Assembly (NCBI RefSeq): GCF_038066595.1 | Contig: NZ_JBBUTH010000010.1 | Span: 124,001 to 188,000 of the forward strand | Source: Pseudaquabacterium inlustre | GTDB lineage: Bacteria; Pseudomonadota; Gammaproteobacteria; Burkholderiales; Burkholderiaceae_C | Direction of reading: 5' to 3' | DNA: 64,000 nt | Part shown: piece after piece, positions 25,393-34,139 of the stretch | Layout: every line of letters starts with the position of its first letter | Numbering within the stretch: position 1 is the first letter of the stretch | Position numbers and translations under genes: made by a program | Notes under the pieces: generated by a model | Seen by the model: only the letters and a program-made list of their open reading frames with translations | The model's database searches: none | What the model was told of the DNA's origin: nothing

Positions 25393-26256
25393 CTACCCCG
25401 GCTTGCGATACCGGTGCGTGAACCGGTCGGACTCGCCGATCGCCAGCATCGCCTCGCGGCCTACGTCGCGGCCGCGCAGCGTGGGCGGCAGCGACCACAC
25501 GCCGTGCGGGTGGTCGCGGGTGTCGCGCGGGTTGGCATTGACCTCGCTGCGACCATCGGGCACGAAGCCGGCCGCCTGGGCCCGCTCGGCCATCAAGTCC
25601 TCGGCGATGTAGCCGGTGCGGATCTGCTGCGCCAGCGGTGTGCCGGGTGCGGCGCGGTGGTCCACCACGCCCAGCACGCCGCCGGGCCGCAGCAGTGCGA
25701 AGCTGGCGCGCAGCAGCGGGTCGAGCCGGCCATCCTCCAGCCAGTTGTGCACGTTGCGGAACGTGAGCACGCGGTCCACGCTGCCCGGTGCCAGCGGCAG
25801 GTCGGGCAGGCGTGCGCCGTCGCCGGGGTTCAGCAGGGTACCGACGATCACACGGTCATAGACCGCCGGGCTGGCGGCCAGCTTGGCTTCGAAGCTGGCA
25901 CGGCCGCGGCGCCGGTAGTCCTCGGCATCGTCGCGGGCGAAGTGGGCCACGGCCAGGCGACCGCGCTCGCGCAGCCAGGGGGCCAGGATCTCGGTGTACC
26001 AGCCGCCGCCGGGCGACAGCTCCAGCACCGTGTGCGTGGACTGCACGCCGAAGAACTGCAGCGTCTGCGCCGGGTGGCGCGCGGCGTCGCGTGCGCGGTT
26101 GGCAGGGCTGCGCTGCGGCCCGGCCAGTGCGACGGCCAGGCCCGCATCGGTGGTGTCGGCAGCGGGCTGTGCGCGCGCGCCCAGGCTGGACAGCGTGGCC
26201 AGGCCGGCGGCCAGACCGGCGAGGTGGGTGCGGCGACGGATGGCGGGAGGGGTCAT
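25393..26256 (-). CDS. Exported SAM-dependent methyltransferase-like protein
   Basis: A 287-residue protein. The N-terminus MTPPAIRRRTHLAGLAAGLATLSSLGARAQPAAD is a signal peptide. The rest has class I methyltransferase features: VLELSPGGGWYTEIL (motif I), VDRVLTFRNVHNW (motif IV region) and LLRPGGVLGVVDHR (post-II). Exported members of this family are common in proteobacteria, but why a SAM enzyme is exported is unclear; it may have lost SAM binding. The start is the ATG at 26256. The open frame beyond it is a shadow of the gene at 26383. Confidence 0.75.
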   Translation of the reverse strand: MTPPAIRRRTHLAGLAAGLATLSSLGARAQPAADTTDAGLAVALAGPQRSPANRARDAARHPAQTLQFFGVQSTHTVLELSPGGGWYTEILAPWLRERGRLAVAHFARDDAEDYRRRGRASFEAKLAASPAVYDRVIVGTLLNPGDGARLPDLPLAPGSVDRVLTFRNVHNWLEDGRLDPLLRASFALLRPGGVLGVVDHRAAPGTPLAQQIRTGYIAEDLMAERAQAAGFVPDGRSEVNANPRDTRDHPHGVWSLPPTLRGRDVGREAMLAIGESDRFTHRYRKPG

Positions 26257-26382
26257 GGCGGCGGCGGGATGTCGGTGCGGGCAGCCCGAATGATGAAGCA
26301 CACTGGCCCGCGGTGGCCGGGCTCTGGCAACATTGAGAAACAAACCGGCGCCCCGGCCCTCTCCGACCCGACGATCCGAGCC

Positions 26383-26703
26383 ATGACCGACCTTCTTGCC
26401 GCCTACCGCCACAGCACCCGGAACCAGGCCGAGATCGAAGCCAGCACGGTGTGCGGCTGCTTCAACTGCACGCAGATCTTCCCGCCCGAGGAGATCATCG
26501 CCTGGGGCGGCATCGACGCCGCCAGCTTCGACGACCCCGACGCGCTGGCCGCGCTGAACGGCACCGCGCTGTGCCCTCGCTGCGGCGGTGAGACGGTGAT
26601 CGGCGACAAGTCGGGTTTCCGCATCGACCTCGATTTCCTGCGCGACATGAACGAGGCCTGGTGCCAGCGCACCATCATCCGGCCGAAGAAGCCGATCGCC
26701 TGA
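26383..26703 (+). CDS. Small zinc-ribbon-like conserved protein
   Basis: A 106-residue protein with two cysteine pairs, STVCGCFNCTQIF and TALCPRCGGETVIGD, and the conserved ending FLRDMNEAWCQRT. This pattern belongs to a widespread family of small cytoplasmic proteins of unknown function that probably bind zinc. It stands alone between the exported methyltransferase (divergent) and the LysR gene (convergent). Confidence 0.72.
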   Translation: MTDLLAAYRHSTRNQAEIEASTVCGCFNCTQIFPPEEIIAWGGIDAASFDDPDALAALNGTALCPRCGGETVIGDKSGFRIDLDFLRDMNEAWCQRTIIRPKKPIA

Positions 26704-26730
26704 CGCCGCTCGGGGGCCGGGCACGGGCGC

Positions 26731-27591
26731 TCACCGCCCCGGCTGCCGCAGCGTCTGCACCAGCATGCGGTGCAGGCTGTCCACCGCCTTGCTGCCTTGC
26801 GAGGCCCGGCTGCGGTACACGGCCACCTGCATCGGCTCCAGCGGGCCCAGGCCGTGCTCGCGGCCCAGGATGGTGAGCTGCGGCGGTGCGCTGCACTGGG
26901 TGAGCGCGGCCACCGCCAGGCCGCTTTCCACCGCGGCGATCTGACCGGCCAGGTTGCTGCTGTTGTAGACCACCTTGTACGGCCGCCCCTGCATGGCCAG
27001 CGACTGGATGGCGCCGCGCCGCCCTGGGCTGGCGGCCTCGTACATGGCGATCGGCAGCGGGTTGCGCTTCCACACCTCGAACTGCGGCGAGCCCACCCAC
27101 ACCATGGGCTCGTGGAACAGCAGCGTGCCGCGGCGGGCGTGGTCGCGCGAGATCAGCGCCAGATCGAGCTGGCCGCTGGCCACGCGCGGGATCAGCGCGG
27201 GCGACTGGTCGCAATCCAGCTCGATCTCCACGCCGCCGTGGCGCGGGCCGAAGCGCTTGAGCACCGGCGTGAGGTAGCGGCTGGCGTAGTCGTCGGGCAC
27301 GCCCAGGCGCACCACGCCGGTGATGGCCTCGTCCACCAGCGCGGCCTGGGCCTCGGCCTGCAGGTCCAGCATGCGCTGGGCATAGCCCAGCAGCAGCTGG
27401 CCGGAATGCGTGAGCCGCAGGTGGCGTGGGCCGCGCTCCAGCAGCGCGCAGCCGGTGGCGGCCTCCAGCTTCTGCAGCTGCATGCTCACGGCCGACTGCG
27501 AGCGGTGCACCTCGTGTGCCGCGCCCGACAGCGAGCCGGCGTTGACGATGGCGACGAAGCTGCGCAGCCAGTCGATCTGCAGGTCTTGCAT
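26731..27591 (-). CDS. LysR-family transcriptional regulator
   Basis: A 286-residue regulator. The HTH lies at residues about 5-65 (WLRSFVAIVNAGSLSGAAHEVHRSQSAVSMQLQKLE), followed by an effector-binding domain starting GVVRLGVPDDYASRYLTPVL. It is divergent from the EamA transporter with a 75-base gap, so it probably controls that gene. The effector is unknown. Confidence 0.88.
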   Translation of the reverse strand: MQDLQIDWLRSFVAIVNAGSLSGAAHEVHRSQSAVSMQLQKLEAATGCALLERGPRHLRLTHSGQLLLGYAQRMLDLQAEAQAALVDEAITGVVRLGVPDDYASRYLTPVLKRFGPRHGGVEIELDCDQSPALIPRVASGQLDLALISRDHARRGTLLFHEPMVWVGSPQFEVWKRNPLPIAMYEAASPGRRGAIQSLAMQGRPYKVVYNSSNLAGQIAAVESGLAVAALTQCSAPPQLTILGREHGLGPLEPMQVAVYRSRASQGSKAVDSLHRMLVQTLRQPGR

Positions 27592-27666
27592 GGATTCGGA
27601 AATCGGATGGCAACGCCAAGAATTATCCGCTTTCCGGGTGGCCGACCTGCGGGCACAGTGGCGCCC

Positions 27667-28629
27667 ATGTCAACGCCGAAACGCTTGCCGCTCGATGCCC
27701 GTGCCGTGGGCTGGATGGGCCTGATCAGCGCCCTGTGGGGCCTGCAGCAGGTCTCGATGAAGGCCGTGGCCGCGCAGGCCAGCCCGATGCTGATGGTGTC
27801 GCTGCGCTCGGTGATCGCGGCGGCGCTGCTGTGGGTGTTGATGCACTGGCGCGGTGAGCGGCTGCAGCGCGCGCGCTGGCCGGCCGGGGCGCTGGTGGGG
27901 GCGCTGTTCGCGCTGGAGTACGTGCTGGTGGGCCAGGCGCTGACGATGACGCAGGCCTCGCAGGTGCTGGTGTTCCTCTACACCGGCCCGATCTTCGCGG
28001 CGCTGGGCCTGCACTGGCGTCTGCCGGCCGAGCGCCTGGGCGCGGTGGCCTGGGTGGGCATCGCGCTGGCCTTCGCCGGCATGGCGCTGGCCTTTCTGGG
28101 CGGGCAGGCCAGCGCCACCGATGCGGCGTCGCTGCGCAGCGGGCTGGGCAGTGCGCTGGCCCTGGTGGCGGGCGTGGCCTGGGGCGCCACCACGGTGGCC
28201 ATCCGCTGCTCGGCGCTGGCCCGCGCGCCGGCCACCGAGACGCTGCTGTACCAGTTGCTGGGCGCGGCGGCCTGGCTGCTGCCGGCCGCGGCGCTCAGCG
28301 GCCAGTGGCACTGGAGCGTCAACGCCACCACGCTGGCGCACCTGGGCTTCCAGGCCGTGGTGATCTCGTTCGCCAGCTTCCTGGTGTGGTTCTGGCTGCT
28401 GACGGTGTACCCCGCGTCGCAGCTGGGCGTGTTCTCGTTCCTCACGCCGCTGATCGGTGTGGGCTTGGGCGTGGCGCTGCTGGGTGAGCGGCTGGACGCG
28501 CACTTTGTCATCGGCAGTGCGCTGGTGCTGGCGGGCATCGTGGGTGTGAGTGGGCAGGCGGCACTCACACGCTGGCTGGGCCGGGCGCTCAATACGATTT
28601 CGCGAGCCCCAGCACCTTCTCGGCGATGA
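27667..28629 (+). CDS. EamA/DMT-family transporter
   Basis: A 320-residue inner-membrane protein with about ten predicted helices in two EamA repeats (GLISALWGLQQVSMKAVA at the start of the first, GLGSALALVAGVAWGATTVAI at the second). Members export metabolites such as amino acids, or act as importers. I chose the ATG at 27667; the frame is open further upstream only across the LysR gene. Its 3' end overlaps the acyl-CoA dehydrogenase gene by 41 bases in convergent orientation. Both ends look real by family pattern. Confidence 0.85.
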   Translation: MSTPKRLPLDARAVGWMGLISALWGLQQVSMKAVAAQASPMLMVSLRSVIAAALLWVLMHWRGERLQRARWPAGALVGALFALEYVLVGQALTMTQASQVLVFLYTGPIFAALGLHWRLPAERLGAVAWVGIALAFAGMALAFLGGQASATDAASLRSGLGSALALVAGVAWGATTVAIRCSALARAPATETLLYQLLGAAAWLLPAAALSGQWHWSVNATTLAHLGFQAVVISFASFLVWFWLLTVYPASQLGVFSFLTPLIGVGLGVALLGERLDAHFVIGSALVLAGIVGVSGQAALTRWLGRALNTISRAPAPSRR

Positions 28630-29752
28630 AGCACAGGATCAGCTGCGGGCTCACCGGCGCCAGGCGCGGAATCCAGGCCTCGCGCAGGTAGCGCTCGACG
28701 TGGTACTCCTTGGCGTAGCCCATGCCGCCATGCGTGAAGATGGCGTTCTCGCAGGCTGAGTAGCAGGCCTCGGCGGCCAGGTACTTGGCGCTGTTGGCCT
28801 CGGCGCCGCAGGCCTTTCCTTGGTCATACAGCCAGGCGGCCTTGTGCACCATCAGATGCGCGGCCTCCAGTTCCATCCAGCTTCTGGCCAGCGGGTGCTG
28901 GATGGCCTGGTTCTGACCGATCGGTCGGCCGAAGACCTCGCGCTCCTGGGCGTAGTTGGCGGCGCGCTTGAGTGCCGCGCGGCCCAGGCCCACGGCCTCG
29001 GCGGCGATCAGGATGCGCTCGGGATTCAGGCCGTGCAGGATGTAGTCGAAGCCCTGGCCCTCTTCACCAATGCGGTCGGCCACGGGGATGCGCAGGCCGT
29101 CGATGAACACCTGGTTGGAGTCGACGCACTTGCGGCCCAGCTTGTCGATCTCGCGCACTTCCACGGTGGACCGATCGAGGTCGGTGTAGAACAGGCTCAG
29201 GCCTTCGGTGCCCGTGCAGTCCTCCACCGGCGTGGTGCGCGCCAGCAGCAGGATCTTGTGCGCCACCTGCGCGGTGCTGATCCACACCTTCTGGCCGTGC
29301 ACCACGTAATGGTCGCCCCGGCGCACCGCGCGGGTCTTCAGCTTCAAGGTGTTGAGCCCGGTGTTGGGCTCGGTGACGCCGAAGCAGGCGCGTTCGCGGC
29401 CCTGGATCAGCGGTGGCAGCCAGCGGGCTTTCTGCGCGTCGGTGCCGAACTTCACCACCGGGTGCAGGCCGAAGATGTTCATGTGCACGGCGCTGGCCCC
29501 CGACAGGCCGGCGCCGGTGGCAGCGATGGTGTGCATCATCAGCGCCGCCTCGCTGATGCCCAGCCCGGCACCGCCATAGGCCTCGGGCATGGCAATGCCC
29601 AGCCAGCCGGCCTGGGCCAAGGCCTGGTGGAAGTCTTCCGGAAAACCGCCGTCGCGGTCGCGCCGCAGCCAGTAGTCGGCATCGAAGGGCGCGCACACCT
29701 GCTCGATGGCGCTGACGATCTGCGCCTGCTCGTCGCTGTGGGCGAAGTTCAT
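28589..29752 (-). CDS. Acyl-CoA dehydrogenase
   Basis: A 387-residue FAD enzyme. It shows CFGVTEPNTGLNTLKLKT (FAD/substrate segment), the helical C-terminal domain with REVFGRPIGQNQAIQHPLA, and the C-terminal catalytic region AIFTHGGMGYAKEYHVERYLREAW. Its start overlaps the cupin stop (ATGA). With the CaiB CoA-transferase and Bug binding protein upstream it forms an operon for taking up, activating and oxidising a carboxylic acid. The length matches the family. Confidence 0.9.
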   Translation of the reverse strand: MNFAHSDEQAQIVSAIEQVCAPFDADYWLRRDRDGGFPEDFHQALAQAGWLGIAMPEAYGGAGLGISEAALMMHTIAATGAGLSGASAVHMNIFGLHPVVKFGTDAQKARWLPPLIQGRERACFGVTEPNTGLNTLKLKTRAVRRGDHYVVHGQKVWISTAQVAHKILLLARTTPVEDCTGTEGLSLFYTDLDRSTVEVREIDKLGRKCVDSNQVFIDGLRIPVADRIGEEGQGFDYILHGLNPERILIAAEAVGLGRAALKRAANYAQEREVFGRPIGQNQAIQHPLARSWMELEAAHLMVHKAAWLYDQGKACGAEANSAKYLAAEACYSACENAIFTHGGMGYAKEYHVERYLREAWIPRLAPVSPQLILCFIAEKVLGLAKSY

Positions 29753-30153
29753 GCGCTGGCTCCGGGCACGGCGGGGCGGATCACCTTGCTGGGCGACTCG
29801 CCGTACGGCGGGCTGTAGATCACCAGCAGCTTGACCGGCGTGTCGCTGGTGACGGTGAACACATGCATCACATCCGCCGGGAAGAAGCAGGTGTCGCCGG
29901 GCACCATGTCGAAGGCCTCGTCGCCGACCTGCACATGGGCCGTGCCGTCCAGCAGATGGCAGGCCTGCTCGATGCCGGGGTGGGCGTGCGGCAGCGCGCC
30001 GCCGCCCTTGTGCAGCGTGCCCAGCAGCACCTCCATCTGCTGCGCGCCCACGGTCTCGGGGCCGATCAGGCGCTGGTTGAAGGTGTGGTGGTGGTTGGCG
30101 GGCTGGTAGCTCGGTACGTCGGCCGTGCGCACCAGGTAGCGGGGTGTCGTCAT
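29749..30153 (-). CDS. Cupin-domain protein
   Basis: A 134-residue single-domain cupin. Metal-type histidines are visible in GGALPHAHPGIEQACHLLDGTAHVQVGDE (motif 1) and GDTCFFPADVMHVF (motif 2). Small cupins act as isomerases, dioxygenases or sensors. It lies 10 bases from the CoA-transferase gene and overlaps the acyl-CoA dehydrogenase start. It is therefore likely a catabolic enzyme or helper of this operon, specific role unknown. Confidence 0.82.
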   Translation of the reverse strand: MTTPRYLVRTADVPSYQPANHHHTFNQRLIGPETVGAQQMEVLLGTLHKGGGALPHAHPGIEQACHLLDGTAHVQVGDEAFDMVPGDTCFFPADVMHVFTVTSDTPVKLLVIYSPPYGESPSKVIRPAVPGASA

Positions 30154-30163
30154 GTCGGTGGGC

Positions 30164-31405
30164 TCAGGAAGGGGTGGGATCGGCCGCGCGGCAGGCGCCG
30201 CTGGCCAGCAGGGTGGCGATGGCCGCGTCGTCGTAGCCGGCCTCGCGCAGCACCTGCCGGCTGTGCTCGCCGAGAAGCGGCGCCGGCTCTGGCGTGCGCG
30301 CGGGCGGCGTGGCTGACCAGCGTGTGGGATGGCTCAGTGCATGCATCGCGCCCTCGCTGGGGTGCACCACGTCCTGCACGAAGCCTGTTGAGCGCAGCTG
30401 CGCATCGTTCAGCAGATCGGCCGGGCTGTTGACCGGGCCGTTGGGCACGTCGGCGGCATCCAGCAGCGCGCGCCATTCGGCGGTGGTGCGGCTGCGCATC
30501 AGCCGCGCCACCTCGGCATACACCGCGTCGATGTGCTCGGCGCGCGCGCTGTGCGTGGCAAAGCGGGGGTCGGCGCCCAGGCCCTCGCTCTCGCCGATGG
30601 CAGCGAAGAAGCTGCGCCAGTGCTTGTCGTTGTAAATCAGCACACACAGCTGGCCATCGGCCGTGGCGTAGGGCTTGCGGTGCGGGGTCAGCAGGCGCGC
30701 ATAGCCGGGCGGGCCTTGCGGCGGATCGAAACTCATCCCGGCCATGTGGTCACCCAGAACGAACTGCGCCATGGCCTCGAACATCGGCACCACCACCACC
30801 TGGCCCTGGCCGCTGCGTTCGCGGGCGAAGAGGGCCGTGGTCACCGCGTACACGGCATGCAGGCCGGTCACGCGGTCGGACAAGGTGGTGGGCGTGTAGG
30901 CCGCGTCGCCGCCGCCATAGGCCTGCATCAACCACGGGATGCCGGTGGCGCCCTGGATCAGGTCGTCGTACGCCGGCCGTGCGGCATCGGGGCCTTCCTG
31001 GTCGAAGCCGCAGCAGCTCACGTAGATGAGCCTGGGGTTGCGCGCCTGCACGGCCTGCGGGTCCAGCCCCAGCCGGGCCATGGCGGCGGGCCGCACATTG
31101 GTGATCAGCACGTCGCAGCCCTCGGCCAGCTTCAGCGCGGCCTCGCGGCCGTCGGGGTGCTTCAGGTCCAGCACGATGCTGCGCTTGCCGCCGTTGGCGT
31201 GCAGGAAGATGTGGCCCATGCCCGGATGCGCCATCGGCCCCACATGGCGCATGTTGTCGCCCTCGGGCGTTTCCACCTTGATCACGTCGGCGCCCAGCTG
31301 GGCCAGGATCTGGGTGGCGAACGGGCCCAGGATGACGGTGGTGAGATCCAGGATGCGCACGCCCGACAAGGGGCCGGGGCGTGCGTTCGGCGATGTCTCG
31401 GTCAT
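30164..31405 (-). CDS. CaiB/BaiF-family CoA-transferase
   Basis: A 413-residue family III CoA-transferase beginning GPLSGVRILDLTTVILGPFATQILAQLGADVIKVE, with VLITNVRPAAMARLGLD and PYDDLIQG-like ARPAYDDLIQGATG. The start is the ATG at 31405; sequence upstream in the same frame is a shadow of the Bug gene. It is the second CaiB protein of the window and is only moderately similar to that at 18.9 kb. It probably activates the acid bound by the Bug protein for the acyl-CoA dehydrogenase. Confidence 0.88.
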   Translation of the reverse strand: MTETSPNARPGPLSGVRILDLTTVILGPFATQILAQLGADVIKVETPEGDNMRHVGPMAHPGMGHIFLHANGGKRSIVLDLKHPDGREAALKLAEGCDVLITNVRPAAMARLGLDPQAVQARNPRLIYVSCCGFDQEGPDAARPAYDDLIQGATGIPWLMQAYGGGDAAYTPTTLSDRVTGLHAVYAVTTALFARERSGQGQVVVVPMFEAMAQFVLGDHMAGMSFDPPQGPPGYARLLTPHRKPYATADGQLCVLIYNDKHWRSFFAAIGESEGLGADPRFATHSARAEHIDAVYAEVARLMRSRTTAEWRALLDAADVPNGPVNSPADLLNDAQLRSTGFVQDVVHPSEGAMHALSHPTRWSATPPARTPEPAPLLGEHSRQVLREAGYDDAAIATLLASGACRAADPTPS

Positions 31406-31419
31406 GCTCAGGCCGGCAC

Positions 31420-32397
31420 TCACTCGGGCCGGATGCCGGCGCGCTTGATCAGGTCGGTCCAGTGCGTCAGCTGGTCCTGCACATAGGTGGCGAACTCGGC
31501 CGGCGTCTTGCTGGGCCAGACTTCGAAGCCCAGCGCCGCGAGCTGTTCCTGCACCTCTTTCTCGGCCAGCACCGCCTGTAGCTCGGTGTTGACCCGCTCG
31601 ACGATGGGCGCCGGCAGTCCGGCCGGGCCGAAGAGGCCGTTCCACGAGGTCAGGTCAAAGCCGGGGATGGCGCTGGCGATCGGCGGCACGCCGGGCAGGC
31701 TTTTCAGCGGCGCGCGGGTGGTCACGCCCAGGGCCCGCACCTTCTCGGCCTTCATCATCGGCAGCGCGCTGCCCAGGTCGGCCACGTACATCTGGATCTG
31801 GCCGCCGATCACGTCGGTCAGCGCCTGCGGGCTGCTCTTGTAGGGCACGCCCACCACATCGATGCCGGCGATGCGCTTGATGGTTTCCGACGCCACCAGC
31901 GAGGTGCTGTTGGGCGTGGCGTACGAGAACTTGCCGGGCTGTGCCTTGGCCTGGGCGATGAAGTCGCCGAGCGTGCGCGCGGTGGACGTGCCGTTCACCA
32001 CCAGCGCAAAGGGCAGCTCGCCTACGCGGGCGATGGGTGTGAAGTCCTTGATCGGGTCGTACTTCAGGCTGGCGAACAGCGCCGGGTTGGCCGAGTGCGA
32101 GGTGTTCGTCGTCATGAACAGCGTGTGGCCATCGGGCTTGGCCTTGGCCACGTACTGCGCGGCGATCTGCGCGCTGGCACCGGCGCGGTTGTCCACCAGC
32201 ACCTGCGTCTTCAGCCGGTCGCCCAGGCGCTTGGCCACGATGCGCGCCACCGCGTCGGTGCCGCTGCCGGCGGCAAAGGGCACCACCAGGTTGATCGGGC
32301 CGGACGGCCAGCTCTGGGCGAAGGCGCTGGTAAGGGCACTGGTGCCGAGGGCGGCCAGCAGGCACGCGGCCAGCGCGCGGCGTGTGACGAGAGGCAT
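31420..32397 (-). CDS. Bug/TctC-family substrate-binding protein
   Basis: A 325-residue periplasmic binding protein. The signal peptide MPLVTRRALAACLLAALGTSALTSAFAQ precedes WPSGPINLVVPFAAGSGTDAVARI, the family start; YDPIKDFTPIARVG follows. I chose the ATG at 32397 because an AGGAGAC site lies just upstream; a longer frame to 32460 exists. It is the first gene of the Bug-CaiB-cupin-dehydrogenase operon and is divergent from the LysR gene at 32520. It likely captures the carboxylate degraded by the operon. Confidence 0.88.
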   Translation of the reverse strand: MPLVTRRALAACLLAALGTSALTSAFAQSWPSGPINLVVPFAAGSGTDAVARIVAKRLGDRLKTQVLVDNRAGASAQIAAQYVAKAKPDGHTLFMTTNTSHSANPALFASLKYDPIKDFTPIARVGELPFALVVNGTSTARTLGDFIAQAKAQPGKFSYATPNSTSLVASETIKRIAGIDVVGVPYKSSPQALTDVIGGQIQMYVADLGSALPMMKAEKVRALGVTTRAPLKSLPGVPPIASAIPGFDLTSWNGLFGPAGLPAPIVERVNTELQAVLAEKEVQEQLAALGFEVWPSKTPAEFATYVQDQLTHWTDLIKRAGIRPE

Positions 32398-32478
32398 GCG
32401 GTGTCTCCTGAGGATTCTTGTGGTGAGCGCATGCTGCGCCGCCCAATCATTCAAGTCCAATCCAATCGCTGGCTTGGA

Positions 32479-32497
32479 CGATACATTTCATGAATCG
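32479..32497. promoter_or_regulatory. T-N11-A LysR box
   Basis: CGAT and ATCG frame eleven bases (T482, A494), matching the T-N11-A form typical of LysR sites, with a TTCATGAA palindrome inside (32487-32494). It lies 22 bases before the LysR start in the divergent promoter. Confidence 0.5.
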
Positions 32498-32519
32498 TTG
32501 AATCGCCGCATGACCGAGC

Positions 32520-33419
32520 ATGAAGCTGCACAGCCTGCGCTACTTCACCGTGCTGGCCGAGGAGTTGCACTTCGGCCGCGCCGCCAGCCGCCTGGCCATC
32601 ACGCAGCCGCCGCTCAGCGCCGCCATCAAGGGCCTGGAGGACGAGCTGGGTGTGCAGCTGCTGCGCCGCAACAGCAAGGGCGTGGCGCTGACGCCGGCCG
32701 GCGCCGCCTTCGTCGACGAGGCGCGGCAGATCCTCGACCGCGTGGCGCGTGCCGGCCAGGTGGCCAAGGCCGTGGCGCGCGGCATCCGTGGCCGGCTGGA
32801 CATCGGCATGACCGGCTCGCTGGTCTACCGCGGCGTGCCCGGCCTGGTGCAGGCCTATGGCCGTGCCATGCCCGAGGTGGACGTGGTGCTGCACGAGATG
32901 TCCACGGCCGAGCAACTGCAGGCCGTGCTGCACGGCCGGCTGGACGCTGGCTTCATCAACACCGCCACGGTGCCGCCGCCGCTGGCCCACCAGGCGCTGC
33001 CGGACGACCGCTTCGTGCTGGCGCTGCCCGAGGGTCACCCGCGGGCCCGCGCCCGCGCACTCGACCTGGCGGCGCTGGCGGACGAGCGCTTCGTGATGTT
33101 CTCGCGCGAGGTGTCGCCGGCCAACCACGACAACGTGATCGCCGTGTTCAGCCGCGCCGGCATCCACCCGCAGACAGTGCATGCCGCGCGCCAGTGGCTG
33201 ACCATCGTGGCCATGGTGGCGCAGGGCCTGGGCGTGTCGCTGGTGCCCAGCTCGCTGGCGCAATCCAGGGTGGCCGGCGTGCGCTTCGTGCCGCTGCGCG
33301 GGGCGCCGGTGGCGGCGCCCGCGCTGCTGGTGTGGAATCCCGGCCGCAGCAGCGCGGCGCTGGAGGGCTTCATCGCCGCGGCGGCCCGGCACTGGCCGGG
33401 GGCGGGGCCGCAGGTCTAG
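32520..33419 (+). CDS. LysR-family transcriptional regulator
   Basis: A 299-residue regulator with the HTH MKLHSLRYFTVLAEELHFGRAASRLAITQPPLSAAIKGLE, the CbbR/BenM-like style of aromatic-acid regulators, and an effector domain from about residue 90. It is divergent from the Bug-CaiB-cupin-dehydrogenase operon and most likely activates it in response to its substrate. Its stop codon directly abuts the stop of the convergent TIR gene, with no bases between. Confidence 0.9.
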   Translation: MKLHSLRYFTVLAEELHFGRAASRLAITQPPLSAAIKGLEDELGVQLLRRNSKGVALTPAGAAFVDEARQILDRVARAGQVAKAVARGIRGRLDIGMTGSLVYRGVPGLVQAYGRAMPEVDVVLHEMSTAEQLQAVLHGRLDAGFINTATVPPPLAHQALPDDRFVLALPEGHPRARARALDLAALADERFVMFSREVSPANHDNVIAVFSRAGIHPQTVHAARQWLTIVAMVAQGLGVSLVPSSLAQSRVAGVRFVPLRGAPVAAPALLVWNPGRSSAALEGFIAAAARHWPGAGPQV

Positions 33420-34139
33420 CTAGCGTCGGCCATGGGCCAGCACCGGCGCCAGCGCCGACAGCAGCAGCACCGCGCCCGCCAGCACGGCCAGCAGGCCCAG
33501 GCCATCGGCTTCGCTGCCCAGGCCGAAGGCCTGCTGCAGCGCGCAGGCCAGGCCGTCGCAGGGGCGGCCGTCCCACAGCAGGTAGGCCACGGCCGTGGCC
33601 AGCAGCAGGGCTGCACCCACCAGGCTGCCGGCCGCGGCGCGGCGCGCGATCGCGCCCGGTGACAACGGGACCGACAGCGCGCGGGTGGTGCGCCCGGTCA
33701 GTTGCCGCAGCAGCGCGTCCATGTCGTCCTGGAAGCGCGCGGTGCGCAGATCGAAGGCACTGCGCTCGGTCAGGCCGCGCAGATCCTCGGGCAGGTCGGC
33801 GGGCCGGGGCATGGCTGCACCGTCCACCAGCAGCGGCACCACCGTGGCGCCGCTGCGCAGGGCCTGGGCCACCTCCAGGCGAACCATGTCGTCGGCCTGG
33901 GTGATGCGCGCGGGCTCAGGGGCGGTGCGCGGCCCCCGCCACTGCCGCCCCATCAGCACGATGACATGGCTGGCTTGCGCCAGCGCGTCGCGGATGCGCT
34001 GGCCGAAGCGTTGTGCGGCATCGATGTCCTCGACGTCGAGGAACACCGATTCGACGCCCGGCGTGTCGCTGAAGTAGCGCTCGACCAGCAAGGCCACGGC
34101 CTGCGTGTCGGCGCGACGGTACGAGATGAACAGCTTCAT
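33420..34139 (-). CDS. TIR-domain protein with C-terminal membrane helices
   Basis: A 239-residue protein. Residues 1-130 form a TIR domain: MKLFISYRRAD (strand A), VFLDVEDIDAAQRFGQRI (the BB-loop side), VIVLMGRQW, and MVRLEVAQAL with Glu89 where TIR NADases keep a catalytic glutamate. Two hydrophobic stretches near 172-196 and 212-233 would anchor it in the membrane with the TIR domain in the cytoplasm. The start overlaps the lipoprotein stop (ATGA), so the two are made together. TIR proteins often act in immunity or stress signalling; this partnership is not one I recognise. Confidence 0.8.
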   Translation of the reverse strand: MKLFISYRRADTQAVALLVERYFSDTPGVESVFLDVEDIDAAQRFGQRIRDALAQASHVIVLMGRQWRGPRTAPEPARITQADDMVRLEVAQALRSGATVVPLLVDGAAMPRPADLPEDLRGLTERSAFDLRTARFQDDMDALLRQLTGRTTRALSVPLSPGAIARRAAAGSLVGAALLLATAVAYLLWDGRPCDGLACALQQAFGLGSEADGLGLLAVLAGAVLLLSALAPVLAHGRR

